Part shown: positions 43,995 to 53,513 of the stretch, piece after piece | Layout of the letters: each line of letters opens with the position of its first letter | Numbering within the stretch: position 1 is the stretch's first letter | Position numbers and translations under genes: made by a program | Notes under the pieces: model-generated | Told to the model about the DNA's origin: nothing | Databases searched by the model: none | The model's input: only the letters and a program-made list of their open reading frames with translations | Source of the DNA: an uncultured Collinsella sp. | GTDB lineage: Bacteria > Actinomycetota > Coriobacteriia > Coriobacteriales > Coriobacteriaceae | Direction of reading: 5' to 3' | Length of the DNA stretch: 64,000 nt | Assembly: GCA_900541785.1 (NCBI GenBank) | Contig: UQKY01000005.1 | Location: 1-64,000, forward strand

Positions 43995-45014
43995 TTACTG
44001 GCCCTGCGCGCGGTAGCGGGCCTCGGTGGCCTCCTTGGCCGGGCGCCACCAGGACTCGTTGGCGACGTACCAGTCGATGGTGGCCTTGAGCCCCTCGGCG
44101 AAGTCGGTGTGGGCCGGCCTCCAGCCCAGCTCGCGCTGCAGCTTCGTGCTGTCGATGGCGTAGCGGCGGTCGTGGCCGGGGCGGTCGGCGACCCAGTCGA
44201 AGTCCTCGGGGTCCTTTCCCATCGCCTCGAGGATCATGCGGAGAACGGTGATGTTGTTCCTCTCGCCGTCGGCTCCGATGAGGTAGGTCTCCCCCATGCG
44301 GCCCTTGGTCAGGATGTCCCAGACGGCCGAGGAGTGGTCCTCGGTGTGGATCCAGTCGCGGACGTTCTCGCCCTTCCCGTAGAGCTTGGGGCGCACGCCG
44401 TCGACGATGTTGGTGATCTGCCTGGGGATGAACTTCTCAACGTGCTGGTAGGGGCCGTAGTTGTTGGAGCAGTTGGAGATCGTGGTGCGCAGGCCGTAGG
44501 TGCGGGTCCAGGCGCGCACGAGCATGTCGGAGCTCGCCTTGGTCGAGCTGTACGGGGAGCTCGGGTGGTAGGGCGTCTCCTCGGTGAACTTGGCGGGGTC
44601 GTCGAGCGCAAGGTCGCCGTAGACCTCGTCGGTGGAGACGTGGTGGTAGCGGACGCCGTATTTCCGGACGGCCTCCAGCAGGCGGAAGGTGCCCTCGACG
44701 TTGGTGCGGAGAAAGGGCTCCGGATCGGCGATGGAATTGTCGTTGTGGCTCTCGGCTGCGTAGTGCACGATCGCATCGTGCCCCGGGACGATGCGATCCA
44801 GCAGCTCGGCGTCGCAGATGTCGCCCACGACGAGCTCCACGCGGTCGGAGGGCAGCCCGGCGATGTTCTCGGGGTTGCCGGCGTAGGTCAGCTTGTCCAG
44901 GACGGTGACGTGGACGTCCGGGTGGTTGTTCACGACATAGTGCACGAAATTGCTGCCGATGAAGCCGCAGCCTCCAGTGACGATAATGTTCTTAGGTTCA
45001 AATTGCTCAGGCAC
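43995..45014 (-). CDS. rfbB: dTDP-glucose 4,6-dehydratase RmlB
   Basis: Second step of dTDP-L-rhamnose synthesis. It is 339 residues from a GTG at 45014 that overlaps the rmlA stop, with AGAGGG upstream. NAD motif TGGCGFIGSNFV, STDEVYGDL with the catalytic Asp-Glu, and YSSTKASSD with the Tyr and Lys are all present. The gene is markedly more G+C-rich than rmlA next to it, and forms a block with the 5' part of the rmlC fusion. Confidence 0.95.
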   Translation of the reverse strand: MPEQFEPKNIIVTGGCGFIGSNFVHYVVNNHPDVHVTVLDKLTYAGNPENIAGLPSDRVELVVGDICDAELLDRIVPGHDAIVHYAAESHNDNSIADPEPFLRTNVEGTFRLLEAVRKYGVRYHHVSTDEVYGDLALDDPAKFTEETPYHPSSPYSSTKASSDMLVRAWTRTYGLRTTISNCSNNYGPYQHVEKFIPRQITNIVDGVRPKLYGKGENVRDWIHTEDHSSAVWDILTKGRMGETYLIGADGERNNITVLRMILEAMGKDPEDFDWVADRPGHDRRYAIDSTKLQRELGWRPAHTDFAEGLKATIDWYVANESWWRPAKEATEARYRAQGQ

Positions 45015-45903
45015 GATTGACCCTCTCGACTTCATCTGCAATTGATAAAATATACTTACCGTAATCGGTTTTCTTCAGCTTTTCACCCAAACGGCGCAGG
45101 TGTGAGCAATCGATGAAGCCCTGCCGATAGGCAATCTCCTCTAGACATGCAACGTAATACCCCTGACGACTCTGAACCGCCTCAACATACTCAGCAGCCT
45201 TGAGTAACCCAGTGGGAGTGCCAGTGTCAAGCCATGCCATTCCTCGGCCCATAAGTTCAACAGACAGCTCACCCCTATTAAGATAAGCACTGTTGACGCT
45301 GGTAATTTCAAGCTCTCCCCTTGCCGACGGCTTTACCTCAGCCGCAATGTCGGAAACCTGGCCATCGTAGAAATAGAGCCCGGGTACTGCATAGTTTGAT
45401 TTTGGAAATTGCGGTTTTTCCTCAATGCCAATTACTCGATTCCTAGAGTCAAATTCAACGACGCCAAAAGCCCGCGGATCCTTGACTGGGTATCCGAATA
45501 CAACTGCGCCGCCTTGTTGTTCGACACTGCATTTCGCAGAATTGATAACCTTAGAAAGCGACTGACCATGAAATAAGTTATCGCCAAGAACGAGCGCGCA
45601 AGGCTCTCCTGCCAGAAATTCGCGACCAATAACAAAAGCGTCAGCAAGGCCTCTAGGCTTCTCTTGAACAGCGTATTCGATCTCCATCCCAAGATCGGAA
45701 CCATCACCTAAGAGCGTTTTATAAGAAGTCAAATCAGATGGATTTGTAATTATTAGAACTTGCCTAATACCAGCAAGCATAAGAACAGATATTGGATAAT
45801 AGATAAGTGGCTTATCGTAAATGGGCAACAGCTGTTTATTGACGGCTTTAGTAATAGGATGAAGGCGCGTGCCAGACCCTCCCGCAAGAACGATACCTTT
45901 CAT
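45007..45903 (-). CDS. rfbA: Glucose-1-phosphate thymidylyltransferase RmlA
   Basis: Makes dTDP-glucose, the first step to dTDP-L-rhamnose. It is 298 residues, with MKGIVLAGGSGTRLHPIT at the N-terminus, EKPRGLADAF and EEKPQFPKSNYA. The ATG at 45903 has GGGGAG upstream. Base composition is A+T-richer, like the genes upstream and unlike rmlB, which it overlaps by 8 nt. Confidence 0.95.
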   Translation of the reverse strand: MKGIVLAGGSGTRLHPITKAVNKQLLPIYDKPLIYYPISVLMLAGIRQVLIITNPSDLTSYKTLLGDGSDLGMEIEYAVQEKPRGLADAFVIGREFLAGEPCALVLGDNLFHGQSLSKVINSAKCSVEQQGGAVVFGYPVKDPRAFGVVEFDSRNRVIGIEEKPQFPKSNYAVPGLYFYDGQVSDIAAEVKPSARGELEITSVNSAYLNRGELSVELMGRGMAWLDTGTPTGLLKAAEYVEAVQSRQGYYVACLEEIAYRQGFIDCSHLRRLGEKLKKTDYGKYILSIADEVERVNRA

Positions 45904-45919
45904 TCGAACCACTCCCCAA

Positions 45920-46723
45920 TCAATTAACGTTATTCAGACGCTCGCTATTTGAATAAACACGATTAACAAAGCGGGCAATAGGCTCAGGCCAGAGCTCACG
46001 TAAAATCAACAGCGTTTCACCCGTGCGAATATTTTCATCGAGGTTTTTAGAGGTGGCTGAATCGGCGTAAATCCTATGACCCATGAGAATTTCAGGAATG
46101 TAGCAGAAGCGCCCGTTGGTGGAAGCCAGCTTTACCCATGTCTTGTAGTCACAACTATCGCGAAGCGTCGTATCGAACACGCCCGGTCCCAATAGCTCCT
46201 TATTTAAAGTAACCGAAGGACAGCATATGGGACATCCAAATCTGAGCACGGTCTTTTTTAAGAACACTGTACCGTTGCTAGGCAACAGGAATAGTTGATT
46301 CATAATGCGCTTGATGGCAAGCATAAAATTCGAATTAATCCGCGAGCCATTTCTAATCTCATAGTAATCAGTGAACGAAATGGATACGTCCTTTTCTATA
46401 TAACGATTAAAGCAATCAATTGTTTTCTCTAGAAATGTTGGAGAATACAAGTCATCCTGATGGGCGATGGTAACAAGCTTTGAATTAACGCTGTCGTAGC
46501 CAAAGTTCCAATCATCACCAGCGTAATGAGGTTTGGGGTTAATAACCATTTTTACGCCACACTCAGAACAAACCCCCTCAATATATGGAGATGGAGTTGA
46601 TGTTGAGACAACAACATTCGAGGGCACCGTCTGGTTCTGAAGCGACCGTATTGTTTTTGTCAAAAACGGATTATCCTTATAGGCACAAACGACAAATGAG
46701 TGATCAGCCGAGCTATATGACAT
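45920..46723 (-). CDS. Glycosyltransferase, GT2
   Basis: A 267-residue GT2 with HSFVVCAYKDNPFLTKTI at the start and a divergent metal motif AHQDDLYS. The second half has CDYKTWVKL, a common acceptor-site element. Start at the ATG 46723, right at the stop of the epimerase gene. Sugar and acceptor cannot be told. It belongs to the run from the epimerase gene to the first GlfT2-like gene. Confidence 0.8.
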   Translation of the reverse strand: MSYSSADHSFVVCAYKDNPFLTKTIRSLQNQTVPSNVVVSTSTPSPYIEGVCSECGVKMVINPKPHYAGDDWNFGYDSVNSKLVTIAHQDDLYSPTFLEKTIDCFNRYIEKDVSISFTDYYEIRNGSRINSNFMLAIKRIMNQLFLLPSNGTVFLKKTVLRFGCPICCPSVTLNKELLGPGVFDTTLRDSCDYKTWVKLASTNGRFCYIPEILMGHRIYADSATSKNLDENIRTGETLLILRELWPEPIARFVNRVYSNSERLNNVN

Positions 46724-46724
46724 C

Positions 46725-47570
46725 TTAGGAAATCTCCAAAATTGAGTTGATCTTCGTAGCATCTCCCCAAACAGCAGGAGAGTCATAGGGGCGATCCGGA
46801 TAAGCACCGTAGTCCAACCTAATATCCAAATGGTGCTCTTCAATAAAGGACTCAATCTTGTCTCCTAGGGATACTGGAACCCCAGAACAACAGTTAATTA
46901 TCCCATTGATTTTATCTTGCATAACGACGGCGGCAATTTGATCTGCTAGGTCATCGACAGAAATGAAATCATATTTATTTTTCCCCGAAGTAAACGGGAA
47001 TGTCGATTCGCCAGCAGCATCAGCCCGCAGCAACTTACCGAATATAGACCTTGAGTTAATATCATCTCCGTAGATATAAAAACCTCTAATCCACTGGCAA
47101 ATCACCCCTCGGTCTTTCGCATAAGAGAAAAACGCCTGCCTTAATGCGTTCTTACCGATTCCATATAAACCCTGGGGATCGCATGGGGTATTCTCGTCAA
47201 TGGCACCTTCCCAATATCCAACTTCATGCATAGTGCCCATGCCACACACATGCTCAACACCAGAATCAATGGCGCGTTTCATAAAGGCGTAATGAAGTGG
47301 CATGTCATCCAAGTGGGACGAAGAGTTATGATCGAATCCGTTTCTCCAAGCCAAATGAAGCAAAGCATCAGGAACAATGTCAAAGAATTCGAAATTAAAC
47401 TCAGGAGAGAGCACATCCCCTTCGACATAACGTACGCGAGCGTTATCGCTGAAGGCGCTGGAACAGACACGATCGACAGCAATAATATCGGCACCAAGTT
47501 GACTCAGACTGCCAATTACATGCTTACCGATATATCCATTAGCGCCTGTAACCATAATCAATTTCGACAC
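46725..47570 (-). CDS. NAD-dependent epimerase/dehydratase (extended SDR)
   Basis: A 281-residue nucleotide-sugar SDR. NAD motif MVTGANGYIGKHV and catalytic YGIGK are present, together with RGFYIYGDD and the sugar-site FISVDDLADQI. It likely alters a nucleotide sugar for this locus; the exact reaction is not evident. GTG start at 47570 with GAGG upstream. First gene of the leftward run, divergent from the acetyltransferase. Confidence 0.82.
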   Translation of the reverse strand: MSKLIMVTGANGYIGKHVIGSLSQLGADIIAVDRVCSSAFSDNARVRYVEGDVLSPEFNFEFFDIVPDALLHLAWRNGFDHNSSSHLDDMPLHYAFMKRAIDSGVEHVCGMGTMHEVGYWEGAIDENTPCDPQGLYGIGKNALRQAFFSYAKDRGVICQWIRGFYIYGDDINSRSIFGKLLRADAAGESTFPFTSGKNKYDFISVDDLADQIAAVVMQDKINGIINCCSGVPVSLGDKIESFIEEHHLDIRLDYGAYPDRPYDSPAVWGDATKINSILEIS

Positions 47571-47642
47571 TATTTGCCTCGCTCAATACTCTAAGTACAA
47601 TAGATATAGACAAATTAAAGAATAGCAGAACGGAGAGCATCG

Positions 47643-48257
47643 ATGTTTATATGCGGCAATAATTACACCATTGGAGAGGTGGGAAAACTCGTCTATTCAA
47701 CAATCAAAACTAGAATTTTCTTTCCTGGAGCGCGCCTAATTAGAAGTCCCTTTTATATCCGAGGCAAAAAAAGAGTGAGCTATGGAATGGGTTTTTCAAC
47801 CGGATATGGCTGTCGCTTTGAGGCAATTCCTGATTCGAAAAACGACTCTAATATAAAAATCAAGATAGGCAATAACGTCCATATCGGCGATAGAGTTCAC
47901 ATTGTCGCAATTGACACCGTATCTATCGGAGACAATGTGCTCCTAGCATCAAATATTTTCATTAGCGATTGTAATCATGGCAAGTACTCGGGTGATAGTC
48001 AGTCTTCGCCCGCGATACCACCAGATAAACGCGAGCTGCATGGCTCACCCGTCAATATCGGCAATAATGTCTGGATTGGCGAAAATGTTTGCGTTTTGGC
48101 CGGCGTAACGATTGGAAACGGTGCAATAATTGGCGCGAATTCGGTAGTTACCAAAGACGTTCCTGCTAATACCATCTGCGTAGGAGCGCCCGCTAGGGCT
48201 ATCAAGCAATTCGACAGCAGCCTCAACCAGTGGAATTCAATTGCTACCTCGAATTAA
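47643..48257 (+). CDS. Left-handed beta-helix O-acetyltransferase
   Basis: A 204-residue hexapeptide-repeat acyltransferase, with repeats such as IGNNVHIGDRVHI, IGDNVLLASN, and IGNNVWIGENVCVLAGVTIG at about 75-180, and the active-site CNHG with its histidine. Family members acetylate sugar units of capsules using acetyl-CoA. GGAGAG precedes the ATG. It is the only plus-strand gene inside this part of the locus. Confidence 0.88.
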   Translation: MFICGNNYTIGEVGKLVYSTIKTRIFFPGARLIRSPFYIRGKKRVSYGMGFSTGYGCRFEAIPDSKNDSNIKIKIGNNVHIGDRVHIVAIDTVSIGDNVLLASNIFISDCNHGKYSGDSQSSPAIPPDKRELHGSPVNIGNNVWIGENVCVLAGVTIGNGAIIGANSVVTKDVPANTICVGAPARAIKQFDSSLNQWNSIATSN

Positions 48258-48271
48258 AACATGTGAACACG

Positions 48272-48314
48272 GATAGGAGTGTGGGGCTTAACACTGAAGC
48301 CCCACACTCCTATC
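48272..48314. terminator. Bidirectional terminator after the acetyltransferase and phosphohexomutase
   Basis: A perfect 18-bp stem (48272-48289 with 48297-48314) and 7-nt loop between convergent 3' ends. It is strong but with weak U tracts. Confidence 0.75.
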
Positions 48315-48344
48315 AAACGCCATCAGAATAAGAGATTTTAAGAA

Positions 48345-50054
48345 TCAGCTGCAAAGTAATGAATTCAATGAAGCGACAATACGCTTCTCCAAATACTTTG
48401 ACTCATCATTGGTTGCCCCCTTGACGAACTCATAAATTTTAATTTTCGGTTCAGTACCAGACGGTCGAACAATAACGTAAGAGCCGCCCTCAAGATTAAA
48501 TCGGATTACGTTGCTTGGAGGCAGTGTTTGTCTTGAGTCCCCAGGGAGATCGTTAATCACCGGCATTTGAATACCCGACTGATAATCAACGATTTCCACA
48601 ATCGTTTTTCCACCCAAATCAAAGGGAGGTTCGGAACGGATGGCGTTCATTACGTTTGTCATTTGAGCCATCGCATCAGGGCCGTCAAATTGGATATTAA
48701 TCTGACGATCAATCCAATAACCATGCTCGAAATATAGATCTTGCATCACTTGGAATAGATCTTTGCCACGCTGTTTCCACCATGCAGCAGCCTCACATGC
48801 AAGCATGGTGGAAACAATTCCGCATTTGTCACGAACATGAGTTCCCGAAAGATATCCGCAACTCTCTTCGAACCCCATAAGGAAATCAGATTCTCGGCCT
48901 TCGGATTCAAGTAAAGCAATTTGTTCGCCAATAAACTTAAAGCCGGTCAACGTTCGACGTAGCTGAAAGCCGTACTTCAAGGCAATATCATTAGCCATTG
49001 GGCCCGAAACAATTGACGTACAAGCAACCTTATGAGACATATCGCATTCATACTCAGACTTACGACGAGCCAGGTAATCAAGCAAGACTAAACCAAGCTC
49101 ATTCCCCGTCAGCTGCTTCCATTTCCCACGGTGGTCGACGGCAACACCAATTCGATCACAATCTGGATCAGTTGCAATCAAAATATCGCAGCGACTACCT
49201 TTAGCAAGCAGAAGACCAAGCTTCATGGCATCGGCATTTTCAGGATTTGGCTTTGGACATGTTGGGAAATTACCGTCAGCTCTTTCCTGCTGCGGGACAA
49301 CGTGAACATCTTTAACAAAGATATCCTTCATTATTCGTTTGCATAAATTCAACCCGGTGCCGTTGAGGGGTGAATATGCAACTGTCAAATCACTACAGTC
49401 AACGCGAGTCGACACGCGAAGCGTGCTTTTGATGAAAGAATCGAGAACATCTTCCGAAACATATGATATCAATCCGTGAGTAACCGCATTATCAAAACTG
49501 ATAGCAGGCTCAACCGTAAAAGGGTCAATAGCATCAATAGCTTTTTGAACATTGTTGCACAAATCAATAGTAGCTTGGCAACCATCTGACCCATAGACCT
49601 TATATCCATTGTATTCTTTAGGGTTATGGGACGCCGTGATGACCACCCCCGCTGAGCAGTTCAGCTCGCGTACAGTATAGGAAAGCACGGGAGTAGGTTG
49701 TATGGATTCGTAGTAATGGACCTTTATGCCACTTGAAGCCAGTATCTCAGCCGTTCTACGCGAAAATAATTCGCTGCAAAGTCGCGAGTCGCGGGCAATT
49801 GCAACCGAGGGGCTTTCAAAATGTTCTAGCAAATAATTTGCCAAACCTTGGCTAGCAGCACCAATCGTCCAAATATTCATATGATCGAGACCCATTCCGA
49901 GCTTTGCCCGAAGTCCTCCGGTGCCAAATTTCAGTTTGTTGAAAAATCCAGAATAATTCTCCACCTGAGCGCGGCACAACTCATCAACGGATTTCACATC
50001 AGCCGAATCAATAGTATTAAGCCATTTTTCATACTCGGCTTTTGGGTCGAACAT
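48345..50054 (-). CDS. Phosphohexomutase (phosphomannomutase/phosphoglucomutase)
   Basis: Alpha-D-phosphohexomutase of 569 residues that interconverts sugar 6- and 1-phosphates. The phosphoserine loop is TASHNPKEYNG, the metal loop DPDCDRIG, the sugar-binding loop GFEESCGY and the phosphate site RPSGTEPKIK. Beside manC and gmd it should supply mannose-1-phosphate (ManB role), but long members of this family (PgcA type) also act on glucose. ATG behind AAGGAG. Confidence 0.92.
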   Translation of the reverse strand: MFDPKAEYEKWLNTIDSADVKSVDELCRAQVENYSGFFNKLKFGTGGLRAKLGMGLDHMNIWTIGAASQGLANYLLEHFESPSVAIARDSRLCSELFSRRTAEILASSGIKVHYYESIQPTPVLSYTVRELNCSAGVVITASHNPKEYNGYKVYGSDGCQATIDLCNNVQKAIDAIDPFTVEPAISFDNAVTHGLISYVSEDVLDSFIKSTLRVSTRVDCSDLTVAYSPLNGTGLNLCKRIMKDIFVKDVHVVPQQERADGNFPTCPKPNPENADAMKLGLLLAKGSRCDILIATDPDCDRIGVAVDHRGKWKQLTGNELGLVLLDYLARRKSEYECDMSHKVACTSIVSGPMANDIALKYGFQLRRTLTGFKFIGEQIALLESEGRESDFLMGFEESCGYLSGTHVRDKCGIVSTMLACEAAAWWKQRGKDLFQVMQDLYFEHGYWIDRQINIQFDGPDAMAQMTNVMNAIRSEPPFDLGGKTIVEIVDYQSGIQMPVINDLPGDSRQTLPPSNVIRFNLEGGSYVIVRPSGTEPKIKIYEFVKGATNDESKYLEKRIVASLNSLLCS

Positions 50055-50068
50055 TAAAACATAGCTCC

Positions 50069-51073
50069 TTAAATAAGAGATACGAGTTCTTTTAGACGAG
50101 GGCTCTGTTCCTTAGAACAGACCAAGATCCCGTCAACGGTAGCAACGACAACTGCATCGTTTATACCAGAAACGATTAGCGGAATATCGAGCTCATTGAT
50201 AACATGCGTATTCTCGCAGGTAGAAGAATCAAGCACAGTATGCCCACTCTTGCGATCCGCCATCTCGGCGGAAAGCGTATTCCACGTACCAAGATCTGCC
50301 CAAGGACCAGAATACGGCACTACCGCAATTGAATCAGCGTTTTCAACAACTTCGTAATCAAAAGAATTAATCGGAAGCTCAGAATACCGTGCCCTCAGGT
50401 CGGCAAAATCCTGATATGAACCATAATTATTAATTATGTTAAGCACATAGCCGAGCTTAAATCCGAAAACGCAGTTATTCCAAAGTGCACCTTTAGAAAT
50501 TAAATCAGCAGCCGTACCAGAATCGGGCTTCTCAATAAATCTTTCTACTAAACGAGGAGAGCCAGTGGACGAACTGGGGACAATATAGCCATATTTTTCA
50601 GAAGGATAGGTCGGCTCGGCACCCAGAAGACATATATCTGCCACATTATTTTTCACAGCTGCGGCAACATCAACTATGCGATCGAAATATGAATCGTCTA
50701 CATATGAATCAATAGGCAAAACAATAACAACGTCATCATTATCTATGCCCTGAACACTATGCAAATGCTCGCACGCAAGCATAATAGCGGGAGCAGTGTC
50801 ACGACGCTCTGGCTCAACTACAACTTTACAGTCAGCCCCTACTTGCAGCCGAAGGATACGCTCTTGAGAGGCACAAGTCGCAACTGTAATATCTGCTTGA
50901 GGAATCGTACGCTCAATTTGAGCAAAAGTACGCTGCACCATGGATACGTGATTGCCGCATTCATCCCTAAGCACTTTAAGAAACTGCTTAGACCGAGAGT
51001 CGTTTGACAAGGGCCAGAGTCGTGTCCCGGATCCACCAGAAAGCAAGACGATATGAATGGAATTCAAGTACAT
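50069..51073 (-). CDS. manC: Mannose-1-phosphate guanylyltransferase
   Basis: Makes GDP-mannose from GTP and mannose-1-phosphate. It has 334 residues with the pyrophosphorylase signature LLSGGSGTRLWPLS, DTAPAIMLA, and FIEKPD. It lacks the C-terminal phosphomannose isomerase domain of the bifunctional form. The ATG at 51073 with AGGGTG upstream is preferred over a GTG four codons earlier. It feeds gmd, further up the same run. Confidence 0.92.
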   Translation of the reverse strand: MYLNSIHIVLLSGGSGTRLWPLSNDSRSKQFLKVLRDECGNHVSMVQRTFAQIERTIPQADITVATCASQERILRLQVGADCKVVVEPERRDTAPAIMLACEHLHSVQGIDNDDVVIVLPIDSYVDDSYFDRIVDVAAAVKNNVADICLLGAEPTYPSEKYGYIVPSSSTGSPRLVERFIEKPDSGTAADLISKGALWNNCVFGFKLGYVLNIINNYGSYQDFADLRARYSELPINSFDYEVVENADSIAVVPYSGPWADLGTWNTLSAEMADRKSGHTVLDSSTCENTHVINELDIPLIVSGINDAVVVATVDGILVCSKEQSPRLKELVSLI

Positions 51074-51151
51074 AAAAGTGAACACCCTATCTATAAGGAA
51101 AAACCGATTGAACCATTAACAAACTCTCAACTATCCTTCTCAGCTCAACAT

Positions 51152-52396
51152 TCAATGCTTGAACTTTAAATTAGATTTAAGGCGCTGATAAAAAAAGGAC
51201 AACGCTATTAACATTCCGACAGAATAGCTAACAATAACAGCAATGCTAACACCGTTGGCGCCAAATCGGCTAATAAGAGAGGCGGAACACAGATACGAAA
51301 TTAGCAAAGCGGCTGAAGTGGCAATAAATGAACCCCGAATCTCTCGAATAAGGATTAATAAATCGTAGGAAAATGCAAAGATTGTGGTAAACGCAGTTGC
51401 AATAATTGCAGGAATAAGCAAATCCAATCCCTGAGAAATTGATGAGCCAAATACGGCCCGCAAAAGGTTATCTCCAAAGAGAGAGCAGAAAACAATGGCA
51501 AGCAAGGTGAATAAACAAATGCACCATATAACTTTTCCATAGCGTTGTGCAAATGAAACACACTCGTGCTTGGACCATATCTCAGCAAATCCAACGAGTA
51601 AAGGGCCATATAGATAGGAGGCAGCGGCCTGAACAAGAACCGTAGGCGTTGAAACGGCGGCATAAACACCAAGGGCCTCTGTTCCTTTTAGCTGGGCAAG
51701 CTGCTGCCGAGAAACTGAAACAACAGCTCCGAAAAACACGGCAGTAAGTACAGACGGAAAATACTTTTTAATTAAAGCCAAAGCCTGATGGAAACTAATG
51801 CTAGGAACAATCTTTCCGTAGTTCGAGGCAGAACGAGCATCGAATAGCCAAGTTATGAAGCAGCAGAAAATCGCAAGGGACAGAAAGGCGTAATTGATCG
51901 ATAGCCCAAAAAACAAAGGAAGGAGAAACAGCACCAGCCCCCCAAACCCTCGAATTGCTTGAGATATCCCAATGTAATCCATCCTACCCTCTTTTTGCAC
52001 CATTGCATAAAAAACAGAGCAGAAGGCTTCATCCGCCTTAAACAATAGCCAAAAAATTGCGGAAACAATCAAGCGAGAATTACTCGTAGACAAGAATAGG
52101 TAACCAACAATTGGAATAAAGGCTAAACCTATAGTAATGAACCGAAAAGCGATATATTCAGAGGAAGAATGTTCCTCCCTTAGATCGGACACTTGAATAG
52201 TACGCATATTATATGTAGCAAACGGGTAGTAAATATTGCCGACCGACATCGCGAATGCAAGTATACCCGAGTTGGCATAATCATGCGAAACAAGCACAAC
52301 CGCAACAGTCATAAGCCATAGACAGCCTTGATAAAATAGGCATCCAATGGTATTCCAGAGCATATTCTGCTTTACCGAAAGAGAAGAACCGTTCAA
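51152..52396 (-). CDS. Wzx-like polysaccharide flippase
   Basis: Membrane protein of 414 residues with about twelve hydrophobic segments in the oligosaccharide flippase (MATE/MVF) pattern. The first starts near residue 14 (LWNTIGCLFYQG) and the central loop holds QQLAQLKGTEALGVYA, typical of the family. It likely flips lipid-linked repeat units. A TTG start at 52396 with GAGG 5 nt upstream is used; no better ATG is near. Confidence 0.82.
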   Translation of the reverse strand: MNGSSLSVKQNMLWNTIGCLFYQGCLWLMTVAVVLVSHDYANSGILAFAMSVGNIYYPFATYNMRTIQVSDLREEHSSSEYIAFRFITIGLAFIPIVGYLFLSTSNSRLIVSAIFWLLFKADEAFCSVFYAMVQKEGRMDYIGISQAIRGFGGLVLFLLPLFFGLSINYAFLSLAIFCCFITWLFDARSASNYGKIVPSISFHQALALIKKYFPSVLTAVFFGAVVSVSRQQLAQLKGTEALGVYAAVSTPTVLVQAAASYLYGPLLVGFAEIWSKHECVSFAQRYGKVIWCICLFTLLAIVFCSLFGDNLLRAVFGSSISQGLDLLIPAIIATAFTTIFAFSYDLLILIREIRGSFIATSAALLISYLCSASLISRFGANGVSIAVIVSYSVGMLIALSFFYQRLKSNLKFKH

Positions 52397-52416
52397 AGAA
52401 ACCTCAAATTGTTGAA

Positions 52417-53478
52417 TTAAAGCAATGATTGATAGAAATCAAAAGTTGAATCAGCCATGAGATCCCAGCTGAAATGACGTGAACGTTCAAGTCCCGACAT
52501 AACAATTGAATCAAAGCACGAATCGAAACTACAAAGGCCCTCTATGCGCTCAGCAACAAGCGAAGGGGAAAGTTCGTTGAGAAGAATCGCTGAATTACCA
52601 GCAACTTCAGGAATAGAGCTTTTATTTAATGCAATGACAGGGCAGCCAGAAGACATGGCTTCCAGAACAGGAATTCCAAATCCTTCGTATTCCGAAAGAT
52701 ACAATAAAGCGGCAGAAGAATTGTAAAGTCGCGCAACTTCAGCCGAATCCGGATAAGTATACGCAACGTATCTACCCGGAAGTTTCTTATCCAAATATTC
52801 GCTCTCAGCAACAGATAAAGGGGCGCCTACAATCTGAAGAACTACATCGGAACATAACGCAACAGACTCAACAGCTAAATTAAAGTTCTTATATGAAGCA
52901 GACCTGTTACCAACGAATACAACTTTTTTCTCGCGGACAGCTTCATGATAACGATACCGATCAGAATCAAAACCCAAAGGAATCACGGTCATTTTTTTAT
53001 TTATTGATTCTGGGATGATTTTTAGCAAATCGTCTTTAGTGCTATTCGAAATACAGATGATGGCATCTGCATTCTTAACAGCTTTTTTCATCTGGTTTAA
53101 CTGGAAATATTTAACTAGTCCAGTGAAATAGTACTCACAGATAAAGTCATAAATAGTGACGACATTGATTGCCCTGTTATTAGACCCAGTACGAAAATAG
53201 GATGAATGCAGGATGCATGGACGGTCAACGCGCACGCTCGTCACTTCATCGATACGCACAGGAAGCCTAGATTGTAAGATACTATACTTTTTAATCTTAT
53301 CCTCTAGCTCAGAGCGTTGAATATTTGAGCCAGAGTCGGCCCTATCATGGAATACAAGATCGAATAGACCACAGTCCATTGCTCTTGAAATTAAATTGAA
53401 CCAATAAATGGAGCCTCCACCCGTTTTCTGAAGGCTAAACACCATATTGTCAAAATCAACCGGAATCAAAGAACTCAT
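52417..53478 (-). CDS. Glycosyltransferase, GT4
   Basis: A GT-B fold enzyme of 353 residues. FVGNRSASYKNF and the E-x7-E motif EGFGIPVLE are the GT4 hallmarks; the N-terminal half carries YDFICEYY. Being next to GDP-rhamnose genes it could be a D-rhamnosyl- or mannosyltransferase. The ribosome site before the ATG is weak (GGGAG, 14 nt). Confidence 0.85.
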   Translation of the reverse strand: MSSLIPVDFDNMVFSLQKTGGGSIYWFNLISRAMDCGLFDLVFHDRADSGSNIQRSELEDKIKKYSILQSRLPVRIDEVTSVRVDRPCILHSSYFRTGSNNRAINVVTIYDFICEYYFTGLVKYFQLNQMKKAVKNADAIICISNSTKDDLLKIIPESINKKMTVIPLGFDSDRYRYHEAVREKKVVFVGNRSASYKNFNLAVESVALCSDVVLQIVGAPLSVAESEYLDKKLPGRYVAYTYPDSAEVARLYNSSAALLYLSEYEGFGIPVLEAMSSGCPVIALNKSSIPEVAGNSAILLNELSPSLVAERIEGLCSFDSCFDSIVMSGLERSRHFSWDLMADSTFDFYQSLL

Positions 53479-53513
53479 ATACCGATGGCAACTCCCAAGC
53501 CCTAAAGGATACT

